Counted from the stretch's first letter, positions 1 through 7,161 are shown. The stretch: DNA of 40,429 nt from an uncultured Clostridia bacterium (GCA_947364045.1 CANARN010000015.1:1-40429), one strand, 5' to 3'. Notes: a model not told the origin generated them from the sequence alone. Made by a program: numbers and translations.

Positions 1-60
1 CTCGAACCGTCGACCTCTAGCGTGACAGGCTAGCGTTCTAACCAACTGAACTACCGGGCC
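1..60 (-). tRNA. tRNA-Asp (GTC), 3' part outside the window
   Basis: Read on the minus strand the 5' end lies at 60 and begins GGCCCGG. The anticodon stem CTAGC/GCTAG encloses the 7-base loop CTGTCAC, giving anticodon GTC (Asp), and GGTTCGA of the T arm is reached near the edge. The acceptor 3' strand is cut off by the window boundary. Only five bases separate it from the upstream tRNA-Val, so the two are almost certainly one transcript. Confidence 0.93.
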
Positions 61-65
61 AAAAA

Positions 66-141
66 TGGTGGGAACAACAGGGCTCGAACCTGTGACCCTC
101 TGCTTGTAAGGCAGATGCTCTCCCAGCTGAGCTATGCTCCC
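66..141 (-). tRNA. tRNA-Val (TAC)
   Basis: This is a complete 76-nt tRNA on the minus strand. The acceptor stem GGGAGCA (141 downward) pairs with TGTTCCC, and the CCA end is encoded (66-68 on the complement). Anticodon stem TCTGC/GCAGA encloses loop CTTACAA, so the anticodon is TAC. The T arm carries GGTTCGAGCC. It is the first tRNA of the minus-strand tRNA-Val/tRNA-Asp transcript. Confidence 0.96.
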
Positions 142-177
142 ACGCTTTGCTTGCTGCTGTGTTTCAGCGGCTCATAT

Positions 178-206
178 AAAATACCATACTTTTTTGCAGA
201 TGTCAA
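178..206 (-). promoter_or_regulatory. Promoter of the tRNA-Val/tRNA-Asp operon
   Basis: On the minus strand TTGACA (complement of 201-206) is followed after exactly 17 bases by TATTTT (complement of 178-183), about 36 bases upstream of tRNA-Val. The consensus -35 box and ideal spacer make a sigma-A promoter likely; the -10 box is only fair. Confidence 0.6.
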
Positions 207-334
207 CACTTTTTTTGAATTTTTTTATAATTTTCTGAAAAAATTTTAAAAGTCCCTCTCTAACTGTCATTGCGGCTTTTTTCTCGGACTTATATTTTAT
301 AAATATGCAGAAAAAATCTGCCGAAGAACCTGAA

Positions 335-616
335 TCAGCCGTTTTCATTTTTCTGTATGCGTCCGTTGTATAATTCATTCAGCTCGTTTACCTTTTCTAT
401 ACAGTCAGAGCAAATCGGTAAATCCTCGCAAATTACATTTTCATTTCCGCAGAATTTACATACCGTTCTGCCGCTTTCCAATATCATTTTGTCATCGGTT
501 ACCGTGGCACGCACAAAGCCCGCCGAAGAAAAGCCGAGCGCATCGCGGACGGGTTTCGGAATAACCACCCTCCCATTTTTGTCTATAGGTAAATAATATG
601 TAGGCAAATTCTGCAT
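335..616 (-). CDS. AbrB/SpoVT-family regulator with C-terminal zinc ribbon
   Basis: A 93-aa protein. Residues 8-50 form a SpoVT-AbrB swapped-hairpin DNA-binding domain with the family signature IDKNGRVVIPKPVRDALG. The tail holds four cysteines in two CxxC pairs (C53/C56 and C69/C72), which fits a zinc ribbon. AbrB-family proteins usually act as dimeric or tetrameric transcription regulators. I chose the ATG at 616 rather than the longer frame starting at 655, because a strong AGAGGGGA ribosome site (about 621-630) sits just before it. The gene diverges from the XRE regulator at 739, and two TGACA-type inverted repeats lie between them. No partner toxin gene overlaps it, so a MazE-like antitoxin role looks unlikely. 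Confidence 0.85.
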   Translation of the reverse strand: MQNLPTYYLPIDKNGRVVIPKPVRDALGFSSAGFVRATVTDDKMILESGRTVCKFCGNENVICEDLPICSDCIEKVNELNELYNGRIQKNENG

Positions 617-648
617 AAAAATTCCCCTCTTACATACAATATGTTCTT

Positions 649-721
649 TTGACATTCACCGAATGTCAAGCGCAATCACAGTCTATCATATAATTTAGTA
701 AATGACAAGCACTAAATGTCA
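649..721. promoter_or_regulatory. Divergent regulatory region with two TGACA inverted repeats
   Basis: The first repeat is perfect: TGACATTC (650-657), 3-base spacer, GAATGTCA (661-668). The second is TGACA (703-707) ... TGTCA (717-721), with TTTAGT/ACTAAA (694-699, 711-716) partly nested. A TATAAT box at 689-694 points toward the XRE gene, with the second repeat at the expected transcription start. The first repeat overlaps the leader of the AbrB gene. I infer that one of the two flanking regulators binds here. Confidence 0.6.
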
Positions 722-738
722 ATTTTAGGAGTATTTGT

Positions 739-978
739 ATGTTTACTAACAAATCAAAAGAGGGACTCAACAACCTTTGCGGCAGGAATATTGCAGTTTT
801 GCGGAAAAATCTTAATTTATCACAACGGCAGTTGGCGGATAAGCTGCAACTGCTCGGACTTGATGTAGACAAAAATGCCATTCAGCGAATTGAGTGCGGC
901 AAAAGGTTTGTAACAGACATTGAGCTTTCTGCATTCTCCAAAGCCTTTGACACCTCAATTGAAAATTTGATAAAATAA
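739..978 (+). CDS. Small XRE-family helix-turn-helix regulator
   Basis: A 79-aa protein that is almost entirely a Cro/C1-type HTH (about residues 15-77): NIAVLRKNLNLSQRQLADKL is helices 1-2, and KNAIQRIECGKRF is the recognition helix and following turn. It has no sensor or catalytic domain. The ATG at 739 follows AGGAG (727-731) at a good distance. It diverges from the AbrB gene, and its own start region carries an inverted repeat, which suggests autoregulation. A hairpin terminator follows directly. Confidence 0.85.
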   Translation: MFTNKSKEGLNNLCGRNIAVLRKNLNLSQRQLADKLQLLGLDVDKNAIQRIECGKRFVTDIELSAFSKAFDTSIENLIK

Positions 979-984
979 TGCACA

Positions 985-1016
985 AAACAAGCAGTCCTGA
1001 AATGGGCTGCTTGTTT
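985..1016 (+). terminator. Terminator of the XRE gene
   Basis: A 10-bp stem AAACAAGCAG/CTGCTTGTTT (985-994 with 1007-1016) starts six bases after the XRE stop codon and is followed by a T-rich run. Confidence 0.75.
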
Positions 1017-1056
1017 GTTTCGTTTTGTTGATACACCCTGCTTACCTAACTTTTTG

Positions 1057-1085
1057 TTGCTTTTCCGAGCCTTTTGCAGTATAAT
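1057..1085 (+). promoter_or_regulatory. Promoter of the small-peptide (toxin) mRNA
   Basis: TTGCTT (1057-1062), a 17-base spacer, then TATAAT (1080-1085). The predicted start near 1092 leaves a leader of about 95 bases before the 31-codon ORF, long for so small a gene and typical of type I toxin mRNAs. Confidence 0.6.
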
Positions 1086-1127
1086 CTTTTCGGGCAAGGA
1101 GTTGTCCATTTACGGTAGGCGGTTAGT

Positions 1128-1159
1128 CCCTCTTTTTTGAGAGGGTTCAAAGCCCTCTT
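1128..1159 (+). other. Alternative hairpins in the toxin mRNA leader
   Basis: AGAGGG (1140-1145) can pair upstream with CCCTCT (1128-1133), or the overlapping GAGGG (1141-1145) can pair downstream with CCCTC (1153-1157). The two are mutually exclusive. The C-rich strands could also mask the AAGGGGG ribosome site at 1174-1180. The pairing is read directly from the sequence; a switching role is inferred. Confidence 0.45.
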
Positions 1160-1188
1160 AATCTGTCAAGATAAAGGGGGTGATGCAA

Positions 1189-1284
1189 ATGCAATATGTT
1201 ACATACGAAAACCTTTTTGCTTTTTGTACTGTCATTATTAGCATTATAGGATTGTGTATATCAATCTTTAAGCATAAAAAATAA
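1189..1284 (+). CDS. 31-aa membrane peptide, putative type I (holin-like) toxin
   Basis: The peptide starts MQYVTYENLFAF, continues with one hydrophobic helix (TVIISIIGLCISI) and ends in a basic tail FKHKK. This layout (TYE motif, single TM, Lys-rich C-terminus, about 30 residues) matches the small putative holin-like toxins of Firmicutes, known in several species as type I toxins that damage the membrane. The ATG at 1189 is eight bases after AGGGGG; an in-frame ATG at 1183 is too close to the ribosome site. The locus has its own promoter, a long structured leader and a convergent antisense promoter just downstream. Family assignment is by eye; toxicity is inferred. Confidence 0.72.
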   Translation: MQYVTYENLFAFCTVIISIIGLCISIFKHKK

Positions 1285-1358
1285 CCGCCCAACCCTCACA
1301 AAGTTAGCGGTTATTGTTAACACCTGAGGCTAACCGTCTATCGGATAGCTCCTTGTTC
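1275..1358 (-). ncRNA. Putative antisense antitoxin RNA
   Basis: A strong minus-strand promoter (1365-1392) would start an RNA near 1358. The hairpin 1280-1315, followed on that strand by a run of T residues, would end it near 1275. The roughly 84-nt RNA overlaps the 3' end of the peptide ORF, including the stop codon. Its leader (near 1357-1323, read on the minus strand) resembles the toxin mRNA leader (1095-1131): both have CAAGGAG, then a GCGGTTAG/ACGGTTAG block, then CCTC. The RNA is inferred from promoter and terminator signals only. Confidence 0.6.
1280..1315 (-). terminator. Terminator hairpin of the antisense RNA
   Basis: AATAACCGC (1280-1288) pairs with GCGGTTATT (1307-1315). On the minus strand the stem runs into six T residues (1276-1281 on the complement), a good Rho-independent terminator. 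On the plus strand the T tract is poor. The left arm also complements GGCGGTTA at 1118-1125, giving a possible 5'-3' long-range pairing inside the toxin mRNA. Confidence 0.65.
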
Positions 1359-1364
1359 ATTTAT

Positions 1365-1392
1365 ATTATAGCATTTTCCAAAGAAAAGTCAA
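1365..1392 (-). promoter_or_regulatory. Promoter of the antisense RNA
   Basis: On the minus strand TTGACT (complement of 1387-1392), a 16-base spacer ending TGC, then a perfect TATAAT (complement of 1365-1370). The extended -10 and near-consensus -35 make this one of the strongest promoters in the window. It points toward the small peptide gene, not toward metG. Confidence 0.7.
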
Positions 1393-1419
1393 CAGCAATA
1401 CGATATTTTGTTAAACACC

Positions 1420-1448
1420 TTGAAATAAAAGGAAATGTTTAGTATAAT
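1420..1448 (+). promoter_or_regulatory. metG operon promoter
   Basis: TTGAAA (1420-1425), 17 bases, TATAAT (1443-1448), 64 bases upstream of the metG start. The leader is too short for a T-box or SAM riboswitch and shows no such fold. Confidence 0.7.
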
Positions 1449-1512
1449 AATTGTAAATTTGCGGTCAAAATATAATAGACCCTAATATTTATTTCAGAAA
1501 GGGGCGTTTTCT

Positions 1513-3456
1513 ATGTGTGAAAAGCCAAAGTTTTACATCACAACAGCCATCGCTTACACTTCACGTAAGCCTCACATCGGCAACAGCTACGAAATTGTGC
1601 TGACCGACGCAATTGCGAGGTACAAGCGAATGCAGGGCTTTGATGTTTTCTTTCTGACAGGTACTGACGAGCATGGTCAAAAAATTGAGGAATATGCAAA
1701 AAGCGCAGGTGTTACGCCGAAAGCGTATGTTGACAAGGTTGCAGGCGAAATTAAGGGCATTTGCGACCTGCTTAACACGACCTATGACAAATTTATCCGC
1801 ACAACCGATGACTATCACGAAAAGTGCGTTCAGAAGATTTTCAAAAAGCTTTATGAGCAGGGCGACATTTACAAAAGTGAGTATGAGGGTCTTTACTGCA
1901 CCCCATGCGAGTCTTTCTGGACCGAGAGCCAGTTAGTTGACGGCAAATGCCCCGACTGTGGCAGAGAGGTAAAGCCCGCTAAGGAAGAGGCATATTTCTT
2001 AAAGCTTTCAAAATATCAGAAACAGCTTGAGGAATACATTGAGTCAAACGACAGCTTTATTTACCCCGAAGCACGCAAAAAAGAAATGCTTAACAACTTC
2101 ATAAAGCCCGGACTTCAGGATTTATGCGTTTCGAGAACCTCTTTCAAATGGGGTATTCCCGTAACATTTGACGAAAACCACGTTATTTACGTTTGGATTG
2201 ACGCTCTTTCAAACTATATCACCGCTTTAGGATATGACCCTGACGGCAGTTCTGAACAGTACAAAAAATACTGGCCTGCCGACGTTCACATTATCGGTAA
2301 GGACATTGTAAGATTCCACACGATTTATTGGCCGATTATGCTTATGGCTCTGGGCGAGCCGCTTCCGAAGCAGGTTTACGGTCACCCGTGGCTTTTGTTC
2401 GGCGAGGACAAGATGAGCAAGTCGCGCGGAAATGTAATTTATGCCGACGAGCTTACCGAAATTTTCGGAGTTGATGCGGTAAGGTATTATCTTCTTTCCG
2501 AAATGCCCCACGCAAACGACGGTTCAATCACCTATGAAGCTATGATCGACCGCTTTAATTCCGACCTTGCAAACACGCTGGGCAACCTTGTTAACCGTAC
2601 AATTGCAATGCAGAACAAGTATTTCGACGGCGTTATTCAGCCGCCTGTTAAATCGGACGCAGTTGACGAAGAGCTTAAAGCCGCCGCAAAGAAAGCTATT
2701 GCAGACCTTGACAAAAACATTGCCGAATACAAAATCAGCGACGCAGTAGAATCCGTAATGGTATTTGCACGCCGCTGTAACAAATATATTGACGAAACAA
2801 TGCCATGGGCGCTCGCTAAAGACGAAGCGCAGAAAGAAAGGCTCGGAACGGTGCTTTACAACCTTTTGGAAAGTATTCATATTCTTTCAGCTTTGATTTC
2901 TCCGTTTATGCCCGACACAGCAGTTAAAATCAATGAACAGCTTTGTGCATCTCCTATTGAATATAATTCTATTGCAGATTACAACAGCTTGAACGCAGGC
3001 GAAAAGGTAGGCACTGCTGTTCCGCTGTTTAACAGAATAGACAGCGAAAAACTGCTTTCAGAGCTTCTCGCAAAGCAGGAAGAGAAAAAGAAATCGGCGC
3101 AGGCTGAGGAAAAGGCAGAAGGAATTGCTCAAATCGGTATAGACGATTTTATGAAGGTTGAGCTTAAAGCCGCTGAGGTTACGGCGTGCGAGCCTATCAA
3201 GAGAGCCAAAAAGCTGTTAAAGCTGACTCTTGACGACGGCTCCGGTACACCGAGGACGGTTGCAAGCGGAATTGCAAAATGGTATTCACCCGACGATTTA
3301 ATAGGCAAAAAGGTTGTGGTTGTTTCAAACCTTAAACCCGCTGTGCTTTGCGGTGTTGAAAGTAACGGTATGATTTTAGCCGCCGACTGCTCCGAAACAG
3401 ACGTTAAGGTGCTTTTCCTTGACAGTTCAATTCCCAACGGGTCAAAAATAAGATGA
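1513..3456 (+). CDS. metG: Methionine--tRNA ligase
   Basis: Class I aminoacyl-tRNA synthetase charging tRNA-Met and initiator tRNA (647 aa, normal for the long bacterial form). The catalytic core carries the HIGH-type motif as HIGN (residues 21-24) and KMSKS (300-304). A zinc knuckle uses C129, C132, C146 and C149. The anticodon-binding alpha bundle follows, and residues about 545-647 are the C-terminal EMAPII/Trbp111-like tRNA-binding domain that makes the enzyme a dimer. AGAAAGGGG (1496-1504) precedes the ATG by eight bases. The stop overlaps the start of tatD (ATGA), so the two are translationally coupled. Confidence 0.97.
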   Translation: MCEKPKFYITTAIAYTSRKPHIGNSYEIVLTDAIARYKRMQGFDVFFLTGTDEHGQKIEEYAKSAGVTPKAYVDKVAGEIKGICDLLNTTYDKFIRTTDDYHEKCVQKIFKKLYEQGDIYKSEYEGLYCTPCESFWTESQLVDGKCPDCGREVKPAKEEAYFLKLSKYQKQLEEYIESNDSFIYPEARKKEMLNNFIKPGLQDLCVSRTSFKWGIPVTFDENHVIYVWIDALSNYITALGYDPDGSSEQYKKYWPADVHIIGKDIVRFHTIYWPIMLMALGEPLPKQVYGHPWLLFGEDKMSKSRGNVIYADELTEIFGVDAVRYYLLSEMPHANDGSITYEAMIDRFNSDLANTLGNLVNRTIAMQNKYFDGVIQPPVKSDAVDEELKAAAKKAIADLDKNIAEYKISDAVESVMVFARRCNKYIDETMPWALAKDEAQKERLGTVLYNLLESIHILSALISPFMPDTAVKINEQLCASPIEYNSIADYNSLNAGEKVGTAVPLFNRIDSEKLLSELLAKQEEKKKSAQAEEKAEGIAQIGIDDFMKVELKAAEVTACEPIKRAKKLLKLTLDDGSGTPRTVASGIAKWYSPDDLIGKKVVVVSNLKPAVLCGVESNGMILAADCSETDVKVLFLDSSIPNGSKIR

Positions 3457-4223
3457 TGTATAACAATATTTTTGATACGCACGCACATTATGACGACGAA
3501 CGCTTTTCCGAGGATTCGGAAGAGCTTTTGTCATCTTTGGAGGATAAAGGCATTTCGGGCGTAATATCCTGCGGCGTTAACGCCGAAAGCTCAAAGGCGA
3601 ACATCTGTCTTGCAGAAAAATATCAGTTTTTATACGCCGCTGTGGGCTATCACGGACTTAATACCGAGGATTTGACAGACGATTACCTTTATATTCTCAG
3701 GAGTCTAATAAAGCACGAAAAGGTAGTGGCAATCGGCGAAATCGGACTCGATTACCATTACGAAAAAGAGACAAAGGATATTCAGCTTAAAATTTTCAGG
3801 GAGCAAATTGAGCTTGCCAACGAATATAATCTTCCTGTCATTGTTCATGACAGAGAAGCCCACGAGGACACGCTTAATATTCTTAAAGAATTAAAGCCGA
3901 GGGGCGTTATTCACTGCTTTACTGGTAGTGTGGAAACAGCAAAAGAAATTGTTAAACTCGGAATGTATATAGGTCTCGGCGGTGCAGTAACCTTTAAAAA
4001 CGCCATAAAGCCCGTTGAGGTTGCAAAATATGTTCCTTCTGACAGACTTCTTATTGAAACAGACTGCCCGTATATGACGCCTGTGCCGCATAGGGGCAAG
4101 CGGAACGATTCCTCGCTTATCCCCTACACCGCGGAGAAAATCGCGGAAATCCGAGGTGTAACGGCGCAGGAAATACTCGATTTAACCGCCGAAAATGCAA
4201 GAAGATTATTTAATATTAAATAA
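3453..4223 (+). CDS. tatD: TatD-family metal-dependent DNase
   Basis: 256-aa TIM-barrel amidohydrolase-type nuclease (3'-5' exonuclease/DNA repair family, TatD/YcfH/YabD). Metal ligands are all present: H10 and H12 (FDTHAHYDD), E96 (GEIGLDYH), H132 (HDREAHEDT), H154 (HCFTGS) and D204 (ETDCPYMTP). It starts inside the metG stop codon (4-base overlap). The metG-tatD pairing is a conserved arrangement in Firmicutes (metS-yabD in Bacillus). The substrate in this organism cannot be told. Confidence 0.93.
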   Translation: MMYNNIFDTHAHYDDERFSEDSEELLSSLEDKGISGVISCGVNAESSKANICLAEKYQFLYAAVGYHGLNTEDLTDDYLYILRSLIKHEKVVAIGEIGLDYHYEKETKDIQLKIFREQIELANEYNLPVIVHDREAHEDTLNILKELKPRGVIHCFTGSVETAKEIVKLGMYIGLGGAVTFKNAIKPVEVAKYVPSDRLLIETDCPYMTPVPHRGKRNDSSLIPYTAEKIAEIRGVTAQEILDLTAENARRLFNIK

Positions 4224-4240
4224 GATGCCAGAGGTAAATT

Positions 4241-4540
4241 ATGCTTAAACATATTGTAATGTGGAAATTTAAAGACGCAGAAGGCAAAACGAAAAATGAA
4301 AATGTTCAGATTGTGAAAAACGGACTCCAGAGCCTTCCTCCGAAAATTCCGCATATTAAAAAGCTGACTTTTCTCGAAAATCAGGTTGAATGTAACCGCA
4401 ATTTTGATGCGCTTTTAGTTGTTGAAACGGAAAACGAGCAGGAATTGGAGTCTTATAAAATCCACCCCGAACATCAAAAGGTTGCGGAATACGTAAAAAA
4501 GGTCACCGAAAACCGCGGCGCAGTTGATATTTGGGAATAA
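4241..4540 (+). CDS. Dabb-domain (stress-responsive alpha-beta barrel) protein
   Basis: A 99-aa protein filling one Dabb domain: the N-terminal strand MLKHIVMWKFKD, a central helix, and the family's HPEHQKVAEYV block near residues 78-88. Dabb proteins form dimeric ferredoxin-like barrels; members range from stress proteins to small oxygenase or cyclase-like enzymes. The gene lies 17 bases after tatD with an AGAGG site and closes the operon before a strong terminator. Specific function is unknown. Confidence 0.85.
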   Translation: MLKHIVMWKFKDAEGKTKNENVQIVKNGLQSLPPKIPHIKKLTFLENQVECNRNFDALLVVETENEQELESYKIHPEHQKVAEYVKKVTENRGAVDIWE

Positions 4541-4573
4541 CTAAGCACAGCATAAAAATAACATTTAGATAAG

Positions 4574-4606
4574 CAAAACGGCGGTTATATGTGAACCGCC
4601 GTTTTG
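4574..4606 (+). terminator. Terminator of the metG-tatD-Dabb operon
   Basis: A 13-bp perfect stem CAAAACGGCGGTT/AACCGCCGTTTTG with a 7-base loop. The A-rich and T-rich flanks let it act on both strands between the converging operons. Confidence 0.85.
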
Positions 4607-4696
4607 TTGTTGGATTATTTATTGCACTTCGTGCAATACGGGCAGGTGTGGAAGCCTGACCCCTGCTGTTTGATGTTGCATTTTAATTTTCTATGC

Positions 4697-4720
4697 GGAA
4701 CGCATCAATGCGTTCCCTAC
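4697..4720 (-). repeat. REP-like palindrome with GTAG tag
   Basis: Read on the minus strand: GTAG (complement of 4717-4720), then GGAACGCAT, a two-base loop, ATGCGTTCC, then G. It sits in the convergent gap between the Dabb gene and the penicillin-binding protein. The layout equals that of the palindromes at 10523-10596 and inside the transposase at 16794-16999. A separate untagged hairpin ATTGCAC/GTGCAAT is at 4621-4637. Confidence 0.7.
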
Positions 4721-4744
4721 TTTTTACTCTTGACTTTTCTTTGT

Positions 4745-6343
4745 TTATTTTTTCTCATCTATTATCTCGCAGATTTCTTCTGTCACGGTTTTGAAAATCG
4801 GGGCGCAGTCTTTAGCCCCCGAAGTGCCGTCCTCTTTGAAAATTACGACCGTGTACGTTTTTCCGTTATATGTGAAATATCCGCAGAACCATGTGTGCAG
4901 AATTTCTCTGCCGTCTTTTATCCATCCGCTTTGCGCGGTTGCGGTTTTTCCGCACCCCCTTGCTTTTTCCGTAAATCCCTGCTTTGCTGTGCCGTTTTCA
5001 ACTACTCCCCGAAGTATTTTATCAAGCTGCTGCGCTGTATCACGGCTTATGACACGTACGCCCTCATCAGGCTGTAATCTTTGAATAACCTCTCTGTTTT
5101 CGCCTAAAATTGCGCTCATTAAAACGGGAGTGTGATAAACTCCGCCGTTAGCTATTGTGGAATACGCCGCCGCCATTTGCCACGGAGTAGCTAAGAGCGT
5201 ACCCTGCCCGAATGAAAAATTTGAAAGCGCAGACGGTGAATTTAAGTCCTCCTCCGACGGCAAATTTCCTTTTTTTGAATAAATTCCGTCCTCATATTCA
5301 AAGCTTTTGCCAAGCCCCAGCCCCTCGCACAGACTAATCAGTTTTTCTGCGCCGACCTTTTGCCCAAGATTTATAAAATATGTGTTGCAGGATTTTTCCA
5401 TAGCGGTTTCAAGCGTAGTTTTACCGTGAGAAACACCGTTATTACACCGAAAAGAAGAGTTACCCACGCTAATAGACCCTTTGCAATAATGCTCTGTTTC
5501 TATTCCGTTTTCCATAGCCGCCGCGGCAACAAAGGGCTTAAAAACAGACCCAACGCTGAAGGCTGAATCCGCACGGTTAATTAACGGGGCATTTTCGTTT
5601 TTAAGATACGCCGCCACATTTTCGGGGGCAAAGGACGGCAGAGAGCAGGACGCTAAAATCTCTGAATTTGCGCTGTCCATTATAACCGCCGCACCTATTT
5701 GAATGTCAGAGTTGTTCATTATTTTTTGAAGCGCTGACTGAAAATCGCGGTCAATCGTCAATGCAATGCCGCCGGCATCCGGATAATCGGTTTCAGTAAC
5801 GCTTATCTTCTTTCCGAGCAAAATACGGTTTTGAGCGTCCGCACTCCAGGAAACAGTCACCCTTCCTCCCGTCATTTCAAGATAATTATTATAGTTCTTT
5901 TCAAGTCCTGCCGCGCCTTTCCCGTCGCCGTCAAGATAGCCTATTAAATGAGGGCAAAGATTTTCTCTGCCGTATCTTTTCAATGTTCGTACAGAAACAA
6001 TTTCATTTTCATTAAAAATATGCGGACAGTAAAGTCTTATTATTTTTCCTTCTGCCATTTTTGAATAAATATCAGCCATTTCGTCCTGCTCCGTATATTT
6101 CTCAAGTTTTTTCAAGGCCTCCGTACTCGGCAGAGCATAGCAAACATAGCTTTTTTCAGTATTTACAAGCGGATTTAAATTTCTGTCATATATTCCTCCC
6201 CTTGACACACCTGCCGTTTCGGTTTTTCTCCCGACAGTATCCGACGCCGATGTATTCTGTAAAAGCACATAAGAAAGATTTGTAATAAGCATTCCGAAAA
6301 CAACCATAAGCGCAAAAAATGAAATTGCCGTTCTTTTGTGCAT
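4745..6343 (-). CDS. Class B penicillin-binding protein (FtsI/SpoVD-like transpeptidase)
   Basis: A 532-aa peptidoglycan transpeptidase with one N-terminal membrane anchor (about residues 6-29), a non-penicillin-binding dimerisation region with RGGIYDRN (about 48-55), and the transpeptidase domain from about residue 195. The active serine is in SVFK (S266-K269) and the second motif is SCN (318-320). The third motif reads KTATAQ (466-471) instead of the usual KTGTAQ. The ATG at 6343 follows CGGGTGA; the longer GTG start at 6352 would overlap that site. It is shorter than typical SpoVD and has no PASTA repeats. The PAP2 phosphatase upstream on the same strand would suit a cell-envelope pair. 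Confidence 0.88.
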   Translation of the reverse strand: MHKRTAISFFALMVVFGMLITNLSYVLLQNTSASDTVGRKTETAGVSRGGIYDRNLNPLVNTEKSYVCYALPSTEALKKLEKYTEQDEMADIYSKMAEGKIIRLYCPHIFNENEIVSVRTLKRYGRENLCPHLIGYLDGDGKGAAGLEKNYNNYLEMTGGRVTVSWSADAQNRILLGKKISVTETDYPDAGGIALTIDRDFQSALQKIMNNSDIQIGAAVIMDSANSEILASCSLPSFAPENVAAYLKNENAPLINRADSAFSVGSVFKPFVAAAAMENGIETEHYCKGSISVGNSSFRCNNGVSHGKTTLETAMEKSCNTYFINLGQKVGAEKLISLCEGLGLGKSFEYEDGIYSKKGNLPSEEDLNSPSALSNFSFGQGTLLATPWQMAAAYSTIANGGVYHTPVLMSAILGENREVIQRLQPDEGVRVISRDTAQQLDKILRGVVENGTAKQGFTEKARGCGKTATAQSGWIKDGREILHTWFCGYFTYNGKTYTVVIFKEDGTSGAKDCAPIFKTVTEEICEIIDEKK

Positions 6344-6402
6344 AAAAATCACCCGTATCTATTATTGACACGGGCGGCTTGTTTTAATTATGTATTTTCA
6401 AA

Positions 6403-7050
6403 TTATGATTTTTTAGCAAATTTGTCGAGTAAATCAAAATCGTTGAGCTTCTTAATAAGCGGGTTTTCGGTTTCATTTGCAAATTTAAGAATTGCTCTTG
6501 CAACAAAGTAACCGAGAATACCTGCAATAATGCCGATAAAAAATCCGCCGATAACGTCTGTCGGGTAATGCACGCAAAGGTAAATCCTCGAAAGTCCCGT
6601 TCCCACAGCCATTACAAGAAAAATCCAACTGAATTTTTTGTTAAGCGTTGTAAAAAGCGCAACCGCTGTTTCAAAAGCGAGTGTTGTGTGGCCCGACGGG
6701 AAAGACTTGTCACTCTCCATATGAGAGCCTGCCTGTGCGTACCAATTCATAAACTGAGAATTTTCTTTATAATACACATACGGACGGGGTCTGCCGAAAA
6801 GCGGCTTGAAAATTCCGTTTGTCATTATTGTTCCGAAAACTATGGCAAGTAAAAGCGTACCGCCTGTTTTGCGGAGCTTTTTAGTCGATATACAAAAGAG
6901 TCCGAAAAGACCGAGCGGAATAACAAATTTGCCCTCACCGAAAAGCGTGAAAAATTCAGCTATGTAGTTCATCACTGTGCTGTGAAGAGAACCGAAAATT
7001 TCATAGATTTTCCAGTCAAAATTATCAAATACCGAAAAATCAAAATTCAT
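6403..7050 (-). CDS. PAP2-family membrane phosphatase
   Basis: A 215-aa membrane protein with about five to six TM segments and all three PAP2 motifs: the KPLFGRPRP block, SFPSGH with the catalytic His, and SRIYLCVHYPTD. Relatives remove phosphate from undecaprenyl pyrophosphate or phosphatidylglycerol phosphate at the outer face of the membrane. I chose the ATG at 7050 because AAAGGAG lies just upstream of it, not before the longer frame. It is followed by the penicillin-binding protein with a 59-base gap. The substrate is undetermined; undecaprenyl pyrophosphate recycling is a reasonable guess. Confidence 0.88.
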   Translation of the reverse strand: MNFDFSVFDNFDWKIYEIFGSLHSTVMNYIAEFFTLFGEGKFVIPLGLFGLFCISTKKLRKTGGTLLLAIVFGTIMTNGIFKPLFGRPRPYVYYKENSQFMNWYAQAGSHMESDKSFPSGHTTLAFETAVALFTTLNKKFSWIFLVMAVGTGLSRIYLCVHYPTDVIGGFFIGIIAGILGYFVARAILKFANETENPLIKKLNDFDLLDKFAKKS

Positions 7051-7132
7051 AATGATTTCTCCTTTCATATTAAGTTTTTTATGTTTTTTCTATTCTACTA
7101 TATATTTATATTTTTTTCAAGTAAATAATTCA

Positions 7133-7161
7133 TTGACTTTATGCTCAATTAGTGTTAAATT
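7133..7161 (+). promoter_or_regulatory. Promoter of the GNAT gene
   Basis: TTGACT (7133-7138), 17 bases, TAAATT (7156-7161), about 34 bases before the chosen start codon. The -10 box is only moderate. Confidence 0.5.

Noticed and set aside
172-378. 68-aa ORF before the tRNAs
   Set aside because: Lys/Phe-rich translation of AT-rich DNA overlapping the real AbrB gene and the tRNA promoter.
335-978. AbrB/XRE pair as a MazE-like or HigBA-like toxin-antitoxin module
   Set aside because: Neither gene has an adjacent toxin ORF; both are simple regulators transcribed divergently.
1393-1512. Possible T-box or SAM riboswitch before metG
   Set aside because: The leader after the predicted start is only about 55 bases and contains no specifier loop, T-box sequence or terminator.
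4604-5077. 157-aa plus-strand ORF
   Set aside because: Shadow of the penicillin-binding protein gene; Cys/Phe-rich, starts in the terminator.
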